Positions 17,232 through 26,987 of a DNA stretch of 64,000 nucleotides are shown here, piece after piece. The notes beneath the pieces were generated by a model, which was not told the origin of the DNA, ran no database searches, and saw only the letters and a list, made by a program, of their open reading frames with translations. Positions within the stretch are counted from its first letter, which is position 1; each line of letters opens with the position of its first letter. The DNA is taken from contig NZ_UGOD01000002.1 of the NCBI RefSeq assembly GCF_900461525.1, positions 1 to 64,000 on the forward strand, written 5' to 3'. Made by a program: the position numbers and the translations under genes. This DNA is from Legionella busanensis. GTDB lineage: Bacteria > Pseudomonadota > Gammaproteobacteria > Legionellales > Legionellaceae.

Positions 17232-17522
17232 ATTTTTCTTATTTTTCTGAGTGAGATCTTTAAGCTACTGTTGCCTATACTTAATAATACCTTTTCTCGA
17301 GGGACTTGTTTAGGTCAAGTTGATTTTTTGATTAGCTTTTCTGATGTCATTCATAATCAAAGAGATATTCAACGGCTTTTAGCGACAAGTATAAATTAAT
17401 TTAACTAAATCATTTGGTAAGCAATGGTTATTGTTATTTTAAAAATTTTTTTAAGCCTAACTTGAATTTCTTTAATCCTGGCGATGGATATTACGCCGGC
17501 GTTAAATTATTATAATTATGTT

Positions 17523-17815
17523 ATGCAGCATAAGCGGCCTCTTTTTTCTTAAAGAAATTTTTTATTTTAAATTCATTGCCTTAAATTTTAGTTAGATATA
17601 GGCGCATGTTTGTTATGAGATCATCAATAGATTTTAATGCTTTAAAGTGATTGCAATTGGCTTTAACATCTTGACTGACTAGTTCTTGTGGGTTTAGTTC
17701 AGGGCAGTAGAGTAGTAAAAAAATTTCAATATCATCCTTATACTTCTCAGTATAATGTTGCACTTTTTTACTATGATGGACTTTAAGATTATCAACGATT
17801 AAAACGTTACTCTAT
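17523..17815 (-). mobile_element. IS630 transposase fragment, copy 3
   Basis: On the minus strand the sequence encodes NVLIVDNLKVHHSKKVQHYT, then EIFLLLYCPELNPQELVSQD, and ends near LITNMRLYLTKI. This is the C-terminal catalytic part of the IS630-type transposase at 14.9 kb. Here the T run has seven T, so the frame is continuous, unlike the T8 of the other two copies. The N-terminal two thirds and clean terminal repeats are missing. Confidence 0.65.
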
Positions 17816-17837
17816 ACATTGGCAAGGTTTATTTCTT

Positions 17838-18158
17838 TCAAAGACATAAAATTTGCCGTAGACCATCATCTAGAGAGTTCATATCTTTTTCGGAAAGAGA
17901 TCCAGCTAAATTTCTTATTCTACTTTTATCGACAGTACGGATTTGATCACAAACTGCTGTTACCTGTTTATCGAGACAAGAAACTGTAATGGTTATGGGT
18001 GGCCTTGCCTTTGCAGCAGTTGATAAAGGTACAACAATTACTGTATGTCTAGCCTGATTTATAGGAGTCGCACCTACCAAAACACAGGGACGTAATTTAT
18101 TTATTTCTGAACCTCTCGTGGGATTGAGATCTACCCAATAAATTTCACCACGATTCAT
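17838..18158 (-). CDS. MazF/PemK-family mRNA interferase toxin
   Basis: From the internal ATG at 18156-18158 this is a 106-residue MazF-like toxin: MNRGEIYWVDLNPTRGSEIN, then KLRPCVLVGATPIN, VVPLSTAAKA, VCDQIRTVDKSRI and LDDGLRQIL. The conserved Arg/Gly N-terminal loop and the QIRTVDKSR segment are those of catalytically competent family members, which cut RNA at short motifs. It overlaps the upstream antitoxin by 14 bases, typical of coupled toxin-antitoxin pairs. A longer start at 18176 adds six residues without family support. Confidence 0.88.
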   Translation of the reverse strand: MNRGEIYWVDLNPTRGSEINKLRPCVLVGATPINQARHTVIVVPLSTAAKARPPITITVSCLDKQVTAVCDQIRTVDKSRIRNLAGSLSEKDMNSLDDGLRQILCL

Positions 18159-18378
18159 TTGGTAGCCCATCTTCAAGCGTTACATCCCACTCTTTCATCT
18201 CTTGATTTAAAGCTGTATCAGCTTCTACAGCCATAGCACATTCATACAATGACTTTTCACGTCTTTCAATTTCTTTTTCTAGCAATTTAACAATGACCTT
18301 GCTTCGCTGTCTTTGAGGTATCGACGCTCGCATCCTTTGTGCAATATCATCCGGTATAGAAATTAAAACTTTATTCAT
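18145..18378 (-). CDS. Antitoxin of the MazF-type pair
   Basis: A 77-residue protein: N-terminal ribbon-helix-helix DNA-binding part (MNKVLISIPDDIAQRMRASI, then PQRQRSKVIVKLLEKEI) and an acidic C-terminal tail (LNQEMKEWDVTLEDGLPNES) of the kind that wraps and blocks MazF. It precedes and overlaps the toxin gene. It should neutralise the toxin and repress the shared promoter in the 220-bp gap upstream. A truncated duplicate lies at 16027-16140. Confidence 0.85.
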   Translation of the reverse strand: MNKVLISIPDDIAQRMRASIPQRQRSKVIVKLLEKEIERREKSLYECAMAVEADTALNQEMKEWDVTLEDGLPNESW

Positions 18379-18606
18379 AAGAAATCCCCCTACCTATTAG
18401 ATATATTATATCCTATATTGGATATCTTTCAAGAAATGATTTATAGTCTTATAAAACGACCCTTTTTTGAGACTCTTTACTCCCTCCTCTCCTCTTTCCC
18501 AAAAAACCTTACTCAGCACCACTTCTAAGTATCGTTATTTTTCTCAAAACCCGTATAATAAATCAAAGTATTGAAAACTCATTAAAAACAACAATAATTG
18601 AGAAAA

Positions 18607-19170
18607 ATGATGTCACGATTAATTGGCTATGCCCGCGTCAGTACTATTGAGCAAAATTTAAACTTACAAGTCGATGCGCTCCTAAAAGCTGGTTGTCAGA
18701 AAAATAATATATTCAAAGATAAAGTTTCAGGCTCTAGAACAGAGCGACCTGGGTTAACTCAATGTTTAGAAAGTTTAACCGAAGGTGATGTTTTAGTTGT
18801 TTGGCGTCTTGACCGTTTAGGTCGCTCCATGGTGCATTTGGTTTCCCTCATTGAAACACTTAGAGAAAAAGGAGTAGGTTTTAAATCCTTGTGCGATGGT
18901 GCAATTGATACCACCACGGCTTCTGGTGAGTTGGTTTTTAATATTTTTTCTTCCATGGCCCAGTTTGAACGCCGACTCATTCAAGAGCGAACGCAAGCAG
19001 GTCTTTCTGCTGCGCGTGCTCGAGGTAAAAAAGGTGGCCGGCCTAAAGTGGATACTTCTAAAATCCAAGCCGCTAAAAGGATGCATCAAGATAAAGCCCT
19101 AGCTATTGCTGATATTTGCAAAGTGCTTAATATTTCTAAACCAACTTTGTACCGTTACCTTGCATTTTAA
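18607..19170 (+). CDS. Serine recombinase (resolvase/invertase family)
   Basis: About 187 residues with the resolvase catalytic domain. The nucleophile Ser lies in IGYARVSTIEQNLNLQVDAL, followed by VWRLDRLGRSMVHLV and the helix FSSMAQFERRLIQERTQAGL. The C-terminal Hin-type HTH includes ISKPTLYRYL. Length and order fit a complete Tn3-resolvase/DNA-invertase class enzyme. I start at the ATG pair 18607/18610; an upstream TTG at 18598 is less likely. No cognate res or inversion sites are evident nearby. It is probably carried by a lost transposon or helps resolve plasmid multimers. Confidence 0.88.
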   Translation: MMSRLIGYARVSTIEQNLNLQVDALLKAGCQKNNIFKDKVSGSRTERPGLTQCLESLTEGDVLVVWRLDRLGRSMVHLVSLIETLREKGVGFKSLCDGAIDTTTASGELVFNIFSSMAQFERRLIQERTQAGLSAARARGKKGGRPKVDTSKIQAAKRMHQDKALAIADICKVLNISKPTLYRYLAF

Positions 19171-19193
19171 GTTAATCAAATATAGAAATTTTT

Positions 19194-19629
19194 GATAGGA
19201 ATTCAGATTTAGACCTCTACTATGTACTCGCAACATGCGCTAAAAATATTAGCAAATACAATATAAATACTGACTATAACCCTAAGACAGTAGAAAAAAT
19301 AAAAAGGATGGGTGAAAAAGAAAAATATTTAACACCGGATGGTGAGGAAAGTACTTTGTATGAAATTAGGAAAAGCAGGAATATTTTTTATAGTGACTCT
19401 AACAAACTATTGTCGAAAATTATTCATCAAGATGAATTTTCAATAAGAACATTATATATATACTGATTATGACCATAAATACTCTTTTGATATTATTAAT
19501 TATATTAAAGAACTTTCTAGTTTTTGGATGAAGGATTACTTAAGAAGTTTAAAATATATTACTGATAGCTATCCTAATTTTATTAAAGCTTATAATTATA
19601 AATACAGTAACAACCCTTCTCCTAAATAA
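19194..19629 (+). pseudogene. Remnant of an unrecognised gene, frameshifted at an AT repeat
   Basis: One frame encodes SDLDLYYVLATCAKNISKYN and continues to IIHQDEFSIRTLYIY before a TGA at about 19464. A second frame takes up directly with TDYDHKYSFDIINYIKELSS and ends at TAA 19627-19629. The switch falls in a TATATATA run (about 19450-19462), consistent with a one-unit slippage error. No start is visible, so the 5' end is missing. The product is not recognised. Confidence 0.45.
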
Positions 19630-19652
19630 CCTAATAGTAATTAGAAAAATTT

Positions 19653-20318
19653 GGTTCTGTTGCAAAAACTAGAATCTGAACAAAGAACTCACTAAGCTAT
19701 CAACTCCGAAAAAGCTCGTTAATGGAAGTTAATTCACTCTTGTTATCATACATCGAGAATTTAAATTGTCCCTTTTCAAACAAGCACATCAATTCAAACC
19801 TTTTGATGGTCGCAAAAGCTTTTTTTATGGATTGAACAGTCTTTTTAGCTTTCCATGGCCAGCTTCTAATTAATCATTACGATATTGGATTTGTAAATCC
19901 TTAATGTTCATAGACAGCGTAGCATTCTGTTTTAATTCTTTTACTGCTTGGCCATACGCTGGATTTTTATCACTATTAATCACACTAAAATCACAAGATG
20001 GATCATTCTTTATAAATTTCTTGAGAAACCATTTAGCGGCAAGGGCATTACGCCGATGAGAAAGATAAAAATCAATGGTGTTACCATCTTCATCAACCGT
20101 TCGATACAAGTATTACCATTCGCCCTTGACTTTGACATACGTTTCATCCAGATGCCATCTTTGGAATAGCGCCTCTTCTTCTAAGTTCAGCTTTTTTTAG
20201 TTCTGGCTCATAGAACCGAACCCAATGATAAATACTAATTTGATCAATTAATATCCCGCTCCGCCATTATTGCCTTTAAATCACGATAGTTGAACCCGCA
20301 TTTAAAATCAAGGATAGA
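19653..20318 (-). mobile_element. IS6-family element remnant with broken transposase
   Basis: The left boundary is GGTTCTGTTGCAAA at 19653-19666, the usual IS6 terminal sequence. On the minus strand, transposase pieces are visible in order: FKCGFNYRDLKAIMAERDIN (N-terminal HTH, near 20300-20240), YRTVDEDGNTIDFYLSHRRN (catalytic core, near 20100) and AFATIKRFELMCLFEKGQF ending at a TGA at 19700-19702. Several stops and frame changes separate them. The right end is missing and is replaced by the Sel1-repeat gene region. Confidence 0.75.
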
Positions 20319-21900
20319 ATGCGTCCGAGCCGATTTTTTGAAGTCATTGAAACTACTACCGAATACCACAGCTAAAACTTTTCGAAATACCACCCTATAC
20401 ATTTCTATCTGTAAAGCTATACTAGCTTTTAATTTTTTATATTGGCCAATAGAAATGCTTAATTTCAATCTTTATCTCTCCAATTTTCAAAGTCTTATAG
20501 CCTATCAAGAAGCGACCTTTATCAAAGGTGGGGTTGAAGAAATATTAAAGGGCAATTACCAAAATTACAATCGATTAATGATGATATTTCATTCACCAAC
20601 ATTTAAAAAACAGTTGAAATTAGAAGATAGCCTACAACAGCTTATTAGTGTCATTAGTAAACAATGTCAACAAAGAATTAAAGATAACAATTGCTCGCAT
20701 GCACGGGTTTTACAGGGATGTCTTTTGGGAATAGGCTGTGTTGCCATTCCACAAAGCACTATTCATTTATTTGATGAGGCTATTAAACTTAATAATACTT
20801 ATGCCATGAACGAACGTGCTCTAATATATGAAAACAGAGAGAAGTGGGCGGAAGCTATTAAACTTTATGAGCAAGCTATTCAATTAGGCGATGTCGAGGC
20901 CATAAATAATTTGGCCGTTTTGTATAAATATGACAAACATGAGTTTAGTAATTTCTCTCGAGCTATTCAGCTTTTTGACCAAGCCATTCAATTAGGAAAC
21001 AGTAATGCCATGGTTAATCGCGCCATTATTCATCAAAAGGGTGAAAGTGGGACAAAAAATCTTCCTGAAGCCATACGGCTTTATGAACAAGCTATTCAAT
21101 TAAGTAATGCAAAGGCCATGGTTAATCGTGCTAACATGCATCAAGAAGGTCAAGGCGGCGTGAGAAATTTGCCTAGGGCTATTGAGCTTTATGAGCAAGC
21201 TATTCAATTAGAAAGTGTCGATGCCATGTATAATTGTGCAGTGGTTTATTCGCAAGGAGAATACAAGGATTTGTCAAAAGCTATTAAGCTTTATGAACAA
21301 GCGATCGAATTAGAAGATAGCTTTGCCATGAATAACCGGGCTATTATGCACCTAAAAGGTGAAGGCGGTCCTATAAATTATCCCGCAGCCATTGCACTGC
21401 TTGAAAGAGCAATTTGTCATGGACATGTATTAGCACAAAATAATCTTAAATCGATAAAAATTGATAAAATTACCGCCAAAAAGTTATTAGATTATATTTG
21501 GAATGATTTAGTAGAAGGCCAATCCTTTACAACTAATACAATCAAAATATTAAGTCAATATTGTAAAGAAGACATTATCACTCGCTTAAAAACATCCTCC
21601 CTCAGCACAAGCCTTTCATTCTTAAAGCAATTAAAAACTTATCCTAATCATTCTCTTGCTTTAGTCCTTAATGATGGACAAACAGCTCACCAAGGCCAAG
21701 AATTTAAAACTTTAATAGCACAAGCTAAAAGCCTACTTAACACACGCGTCACTTTCTTTTATGAAGGATGTAAAACTGAGGAAGGCTCTTCCTTTAATAT
21801 CTTTCCTATGGAAATCAAAGAGAAGATATTTACTTTCGTTCAACCAGGTTTTAAACAGGATAAAAAAGCCAATGATTATTTACCTAGCCTAAATAGATAG
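20290..21900 (+). CDS. Sel1-like repeat protein with possible C-terminal F-box
   Basis: A frame of 536 codons, of which about the first ten codons overlap the IS6 relic in antisense. A start at the ATG for MLNFNLYLSNFQ (20455) is more plausible, giving 481 residues. The middle carries five to six Sel1/TPR-like repeats of about 36 residues with the core AIxLYEQAIQLxxxxAMxNR. Sel1 repeats mediate protein-protein contacts and occur in Legionella virulence proteins such as LpnE and EnhC, but no signal peptide is visible here. Near the C-terminus, NIFPMEIKEKIFTFVQP resembles an F-box helix. The IS6 insertion may have replaced the natural 5' end. Confidence 0.65.
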   Translation: MNPHLKSRIECVRADFLKSLKLLPNTTAKTFRNTTLYISICKAILAFNFLYWPIEMLNFNLYLSNFQSLIAYQEATFIKGGVEEILKGNYQNYNRLMMIFHSPTFKKQLKLEDSLQQLISVISKQCQQRIKDNNCSHARVLQGCLLGIGCVAIPQSTIHLFDEAIKLNNTYAMNERALIYENREKWAEAIKLYEQAIQLGDVEAINNLAVLYKYDKHEFSNFSRAIQLFDQAIQLGNSNAMVNRAIIHQKGESGTKNLPEAIRLYEQAIQLSNAKAMVNRANMHQEGQGGVRNLPRAIELYEQAIQLESVDAMYNCAVVYSQGEYKDLSKAIKLYEQAIELEDSFAMNNRAIMHLKGEGGPINYPAAIALLERAICHGHVLAQNNLKSIKIDKITAKKLLDYIWNDLVEGQSFTTNTIKILSQYCKEDIITRLKTSSLSTSLSFLKQLKTYPNHSLALVLNDGQTAHQGQEFKTLIAQAKSLLNTRVTFFYEGCKTEEGSSFNIFPMEIKEKIFTFVQPGFKQDKKANDYLPSLNR

Positions 21901-22019
21901 TAATTAATAGGTCGTCTCAAAAAAGAGTCGGGATGTTGCAAAAAGTGAAAAAACTATACACATTTAGCCTGGCATGATCTAATCAGCGACTGTTAACTCA
22001 GTTACAATAGCTTCTGCAA

Positions 22020-22330
22020 GGTCGATTTCGTAATGAACGTATTAATTCAAGTAACTCCCGACAACCTTATTTCGCCAACTGATTTATTAAAAAAAGTGAA
22101 CCAGTCTGTTCATTTTTCCTTTGTTAATGAATTAACGGCGTCTTGCTATAGCCCCAGCCCTCTGTATCACAAGAGCTGTATTTTCGTATGTTACTTATTG
22201 GTTATTTATTTTCAATGCCGTCAAACCGGCGCCTAATAGAAGAAGTAAAGTATAATATTAGTTATCGGTGGATTTGTGGGTTAGCGTTAGATTCACCTAT
22301 ACCCAACCCTTCTTCGCTATTATTAAGGTA
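22020..22330 (+). mobile_element. IS1182/IS5-type transposase N-terminal fragment
   Basis: One frame reads VTPDNLISPTDLLKKVNQSV then HFSFVNELTASCYSPSP. After a frame change it continues with YFRMLLIGYLFSMPSNRRLI and YNISYRWICGLALDSPIPNP. This is the start of a DUF772-type DDE transposase. The catalytic remainder is absent and there are no clear terminal repeats. The 76-codon frame 22033-22236 alone is not a gene. Confidence 0.6.
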
Positions 22331-22604
22331 ATAGGAATAAGTGCTTTGTTGCAAAAAAGATTAATGGTATAAATTCTCAAATTTTAAGCAAATCTAAACT
22401 ATTTAAAGTTTTAATACATTATACAAAAATTTGATAACAACAATTTGGGTATAAAAACTAAAATTTAATAATTAAATATAATAATTTTTCTTATTAATCG
22501 AATTGTTTTAATAATAACTGACACTTTATCGTTAAAGAAGAAGTGTTTAGTAAGCGTTAAAACTGAACTTCCATATTACCGGGTAATAGTTAGGAAATTA
22601 ATAA

Positions 22605-24134
22605 ATGACCAAGTTAAATATTGAAAAAACTAGCAATAAGGAATCATTTAAAAATGGATTTTTTAATCATTATGTTTATCCTGCATTTCGATTTACAGAA
22701 TTATCTCTTTTCGGTTATGCAAGAGACGCTTTATTTAATCAAGAAGAGCTTATTAAGAAAATATTGACTCCCATTGCACTAGAAGATAAGCAAGGGATAG
22801 CTCTTGCACGTGTAGGACCTTGGTTGCCTTTAGGGCAGACTAGATATATTGCTGTAATTGTACCCAAATCAATTAAAGATTTGGATGAGCTTTTAAAAGA
22901 CTTAGAAACACAACCTGATGGCCGGAGTGTATTGAATTCATTTTCTGAGATGATAGGCCAAACTTTATCAAATAACACGGGTCATTTTGCGCGACATGAG
23001 CGACAAAAACTACTTAATTTCACTGGGAATGTTCCATTATTTTATCCAATTATCCAAAAAAACTTCAAAGAAGCATTACATGAGTGGAGTAAAAAAGAAG
23101 ATAGCTTTGTTTTACTCGATGCAATTAAATTACTCATGCGTCAAACCACTTCTGAAGCAATGATAGGTAAAGATCAAAAACTGACAGAAGAAGAAAATAC
23201 AAATGTGAATTTAGGCTTTAAATGGATTAAACAAAAACTTTTATTCCCTTACTCCATATCAACTGCCCTAAACTTTAACTATCAAAAGAATGTATATAAA
23301 AATGCGTCTTCAAAATTCATTGAAAAGCATATGGCAGATCTCAAAAGGGGTTTGGAGCAACCAAAAACGAATGTACTTGCTGATATTATTCGAGAAGATG
23401 AAGCAATAAAAAATGCTACCAGTATAAATCTTGAAGCTCAAATTCATGAAACAACAGATCGCGCTATGTTAATCACTGGGGCAATGGACGGAGTTTACAT
23501 TAATTTAGTGGGAATCTTATTGCAGCTTATTAAGCACCCTGACGTGATAAAAAAGTTACGCTATGAACTCGATCAAAGCTGTGAAATAGATGAATCAGAC
23601 TATAAAACTCTTAAAGAAAGCGATCTCAAAAATCATGAATTTAAACCTACTTATCTTGACCAAGTGATTAAAGAAGGATTACGCTATATTTCTTCGGCCC
23701 CTATCATACCTCGATATACTTCCATAGGTGTTAATAAAGGAAATATCAAACTCCCGCCTTATACAACTATTCTTATAAACATCGAAGGCTTGCATCATGA
23801 TAAAAAATTCTGGGGTGACGATGCAGATACTTTTAATCCAGATAGATGGTCAAGAGAAAGAATTAAAGAGGTTAAACAATTTAAGGATGAGCATTTCTTA
23901 CCATTCTCCACAGGGCCACGCCCTTGCCCAGGGATAAAAGTTGGTATCTTATCGTTAAGAACTTTTATTAGTGAATTAATCCTTAATTATGATTTAATCG
24001 CTAGTCCAAATCAGGCCGAACCTATCGTTGATCCAACCTCAGCGTTGGTTGTGGATATTGGCCCAGGTTTTAAGGTTTCCTTAGAAAAGCGTATTTCACC
24101 TGTCAATGAAATAGTAACAAGCTACTCGATGTGA
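22605..24134 (+). CDS. Cytochrome P450
   Basis: A 509-residue haem-thiolate monooxygenase. The Cys-ligand loop is LPFSTGPRPCPGIKVGI, matching FxxGxRxCxG. The K-helix ExxR is EGLR in VIKEGLRYISSAP, followed by PxxPR-like PIIPRYTS. The PERF-like segment is FNPDRWSRERI. The I-helix region (ITGAMDGVYINLV) lacks the usual A/GGxDT threonine, so oxygen activation may be unusual. There is no membrane anchor and no fused reductase, so separate redox partners are needed. It stands alone between transposase relics and a long AT-rich gap. The substrate cannot be predicted. Confidence 0.9.
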   Translation: MTKLNIEKTSNKESFKNGFFNHYVYPAFRFTELSLFGYARDALFNQEELIKKILTPIALEDKQGIALARVGPWLPLGQTRYIAVIVPKSIKDLDELLKDLETQPDGRSVLNSFSEMIGQTLSNNTGHFARHERQKLLNFTGNVPLFYPIIQKNFKEALHEWSKKEDSFVLLDAIKLLMRQTTSEAMIGKDQKLTEEENTNVNLGFKWIKQKLLFPYSISTALNFNYQKNVYKNASSKFIEKHMADLKRGLEQPKTNVLADIIREDEAIKNATSINLEAQIHETTDRAMLITGAMDGVYINLVGILLQLIKHPDVIKKLRYELDQSCEIDESDYKTLKESDLKNHEFKPTYLDQVIKEGLRYISSAPIIPRYTSIGVNKGNIKLPPYTTILINIEGLHHDKKFWGDDADTFNPDRWSRERIKEVKQFKDEHFLPFSTGPRPCPGIKVGILSLRTFISELILNYDLIASPNQAEPIVDPTSALVVDIGPGFKVSLEKRISPVNEIVTSYSM

Positions 24135-24866
24135 CCATAAATAAAAAATAGCGATAAATTGACGCTATCAAGTTAAATTAGAAATTCCAATCAATATATT
24201 TTAAATTTGTTCAAAAAAGCAGACCAAAATCAACTCCCTTTTTACCATAAAATATTTGGATTTAGGCTGCCGTTTTATTATGGATTACATAATTGCTCTA
24301 TTTTCAAGTGCAATCTTTAATGGAAATATAAGTATAGTACTTGAGGCTTTCATCAAAACTGAAACTAATATAGGTATATTATCTGAAGATATACCTATTA
24401 CAATGTGACATAATAAAATTAATTCTCTTAAAAATTCATGGAAGTCAAAATAGCAATGTATTTCTGCACGAATTTTTTATATCATCTTTCTCTTCGATTT
24501 GAAGTAAAATTCTAACCAATGAATAAGTATTTTGTCCTTCATTAAGCCTTCGATATTAAAGTTTTTTAAATACTGATTTTTTACTTCCTCATCCTTACTT
24601 ATTTTTAATATATATTTTAACTTACTCCTTTAGATTATTAGTTATAGTATAAATAAAGTTTGATTAATAAAATTTTACAAAGATTTACCAAGAATATTAA
24701 TAATTAGAATGGCTTTAAATTAAAAGAGATATTAAATTTTTTAAAATGACGTCCTAAATTTATGAAGTTCTAGAAGGCTGAATTGAGTAGACGGTATTGC
24801 GAAGCTATAAAGTCTATGAAACAAACTCCATATGTATGCTTGAAACAATACCATCAATTCCTATTT
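24135..24866. other. Long AT-rich intergenic region with one hairpin
   Basis: About 730 bp without a credible gene on either strand. The only marked structure is the hairpin at 24370-24398. The remainder looks like degraded DNA, with short open stretches and many stops. Confidence 0.45.
24370..24398. repeat. Hairpin with 10-bp perfect arms
   Basis: ATAGGTATAT at 24370-24379 is repeated as its complement at 24389-24398 around a nine-base loop. It lies about 240 bp after the P450 stop and is not followed by a T run, so it is not a standard terminator. Its function is unknown. Confidence 0.4.
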
Positions 24867-25799
24867 TCATTTACAGATAATTGTATTGTTTGATGATTTA
24901 CTTTCTGTTGTTTCTGCTAGAGAATTAAATGAATCACGTAATGAGCTTTCTATTTTCTGTTTAAATTCAACTGTGTTTTGATAAAAAGTATTTAATTTAT
25001 CTAATTGATTTATTCTCTGGATATTCTGTTCTACCAATGAATCAGCTTTCCTTACAAGACTTTTGGCATACGAATAAATGCCTTTATGTTTTTCTATACT
25101 TTTCTCAATCTTTTCGCTCCCTTCTTCTGCAATATCTATAGTTTTATCACACTTTTCGTTCAAATAACGCATAAAAAAACTTGCTGTACTACCTACAGCG
25201 GTAAGAGCTGAGTACAATGTTTTTTTACTTGGATTTGTGAGTAAGTCTTGAGTGCTTGAATGAGTTTCAGGAATACTATCTGTCAATTGTTGCAAATTAG
25301 TCTTAATAGAGCCTGTCGCTTTAAACTGCTCATGCATTTGTATTACATTATCTTTTTGTTTTTTAATCAAGCTACTAGTATTTTCTATAGTTCTTGCGAA
25401 AAAACTCTTACCTTGGGTATCTAGAGTTTGTGTTAGCGTTTGTAGTTTATTTTGAAACCTATTAATTTCTTTATCTAATGTATGAATCTCTTCCTTAACC
25501 GGATTAATAATTACGGCTTCGGTTATTTTTGTAACAACTACCCCTTTTGCCTTTTCTACAATGAATTCTTCGATTTGCTCTTTTATATCTTCCTCTTCTT
25601 TTTTTAACTTGCCAACCTGTTCACTAATAAAATTCTGACCACTATCAAGCATAGCTTGTACTTTTTTTGTGGATTCATTCCATGGTGAAGTTTTATCATG
25701 CTTCTTAACCATCAAGTCGCATTCAGCTATGATATAATCAAGCTTCTTCTCCCACCTCTCAATTTCGGAAGAAGTTACCGTTTTTTTCTGCTCTGGCAT
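24867..25799 (-). CDS. Coiled-coil hypothetical protein, possible effector
   Basis: A 310-residue, Lys/Glu-rich protein with long coiled-coil stretches (about residues 60-85 around KLKKEEEDIKEQIEEFIVEK, 105-170, and 215-300) and no signal peptide. One mildly hydrophobic segment lies near TLYSALTAVGSTASFFMRYL. The family is not recognised. Ser/Thr/Glu-rich C-terminal ends (AETTESKSSNNT here) are frequent in Dot/Icm-secreted Legionella proteins, so an effector role is possible but unproven. It has no operon partner. Confidence 0.55.
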   Translation of the reverse strand: MPEQKKTVTSSEIERWEKKLDYIIAECDLMVKKHDKTSPWNESTKKVQAMLDSGQNFISEQVGKLKKEEEDIKEQIEEFIVEKAKGVVVTKITEAVIINPVKEEIHTLDKEINRFQNKLQTLTQTLDTQGKSFFARTIENTSSLIKKQKDNVIQMHEQFKATGSIKTNLQQLTDSIPETHSSTQDLLTNPSKKTLYSALTAVGSTASFFMRYLNEKCDKTIDIAEEGSEKIEKSIEKHKGIYSYAKSLVRKADSLVEQNIQRINQLDKLNTFYQNTVEFKQKIESSLRDSFNSLAETTESKSSNNTIICK

Positions 25800-26294
25800 A
25801 ATAAATATCTCTACAACTTAATAATTATCAGCCCATTGTAGGAAAGCAAAATTATAAGAATATTAAGTAAACATAATGTTTTTTTTTAAATCAATTAAAT
25901 TTTTTATTATGTTTGTTAAGGTATTAAGCTCAATTATATTAGCTGCTTATTGAACAAAAGCAGCCATTTTACTCTCAACTCTATTTTTAGAATAGAGTTC
26001 CTAAAATTATGATTTGAGGTCCTGACTATAATTTGAGGACCTCTTCAATAACCATATGCATTCTGTAAGTTTGTATTTATTTGGCAGAAAAATTCAATAT
26101 TTAATTGGCATACAACCATTGTTATCACACCCATTATGTAAAAAATAATCCAGGCTATTAAAATCCATCGATGATCTGGCAATATTTTGATGGCTCCTTG
26201 GAAGTGCCGTGTTGCCCCATGCTTATTCGCATAGGTTTATTTGTATCATCGATTTATGCTGAACTTGCCTGACATCCTTGTCTCATATCGTTTT
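25800..26294. other. Intergenic region without a visible gene
   Basis: About 495 bp, AT-rich, between two minus-strand transcription units. I see no gene, RNA or repeat. The promoter of the coiled-coil gene should lie just above 25800. Confidence 0.4.
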
Positions 26295-26987
26295 TTATTT
26301 AGCTAATGCAGATAAATAGTCCAAAACCCAATACATTTTTTTATTAAGTTCAGCAAAATCAATAGATAGTAAGTGTGATACCTCCTGAATGTAATTTCCA
26401 GGCTTTAGATCGTTAGGGCAATTATTAATCATATTTTGAACCAGTTCTTTGGTCATTTCCATATGAAATTGAAGTGCATATACTCGATCACCATATCGAA
26501 TTGCTTGTCGTGGACATCCGTTGCTTGCAGCTAATAATATGGCGCCAGCAGGAATAGCTGGCATGTCATTATGCCAATGCATTACATCAAATATTTTTGG
26601 GAAAAAACCAAAAATTGGATCTTGTTCACCTTCGTTTGTGAGCTGAACAGGGAAAATACCTATTTCTTTATTTGGACTAGGTTCTGTTTTAGCACCTAAA
26701 CTTTCAGTGATTAGTTGTGCACCTAAACAAATGCCCAATACTGTTTTTTTGTTATTGATAGCTTGTTGAATCAAAGCAACTTCGTCTCGTAAATAAGGAT
26801 ATTTATCCAATTCCATTGTGCTTTGTGGACCACCCATAATGATAAGAAAGTCTATTTCAGAGAGATCTGGTAGCTTTTCTCCCTTATAAGTATGAGTAAA
26901 ATTAATCTGATACCCTCTTTCAATTGCCCAGCTCATAATCGCGCCGGGGTTTTCAAAGGGTGCATGTTGGATAAGCTGTATCTGCAT
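26295..26987 (-). CDS. Class I glutamine amidotransferase-like protein
   Basis: A 230-residue class I amidotransferase domain related to the glutaminase part of GMP synthase. It has IIMGGPQSTME, the nucleophile elbow LGICLGAQLITESLG (catalytic Cys) and YALQFHMEMTKEL (catalytic His and Glu). Free-standing members of this group hydrolyse glutamine or act on gamma-glutamyl compounds. It starts where the upstream DapA-like gene ends (26987), so it belongs to the cupin/DapA-like/amidotransferase operon. It may supply or remove an amino group in that pathway. The exact substrate is unknown. Confidence 0.85.
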   Translation of the reverse strand: MQIQLIQHAPFENPGAIMSWAIERGYQINFTHTYKGEKLPDLSEIDFLIIMGGPQSTMELDKYPYLRDEVALIQQAINNKKTVLGICLGAQLITESLGAKTEPSPNKEIGIFPVQLTNEGEQDPIFGFFPKIFDVMHWHNDMPAIPAGAILLAASNGCPRQAIRYGDRVYALQFHMEMTKELVQNMINNCPNDLKPGNYIQEVSHLLSIDFAELNKKMYWVLDYLSALAK

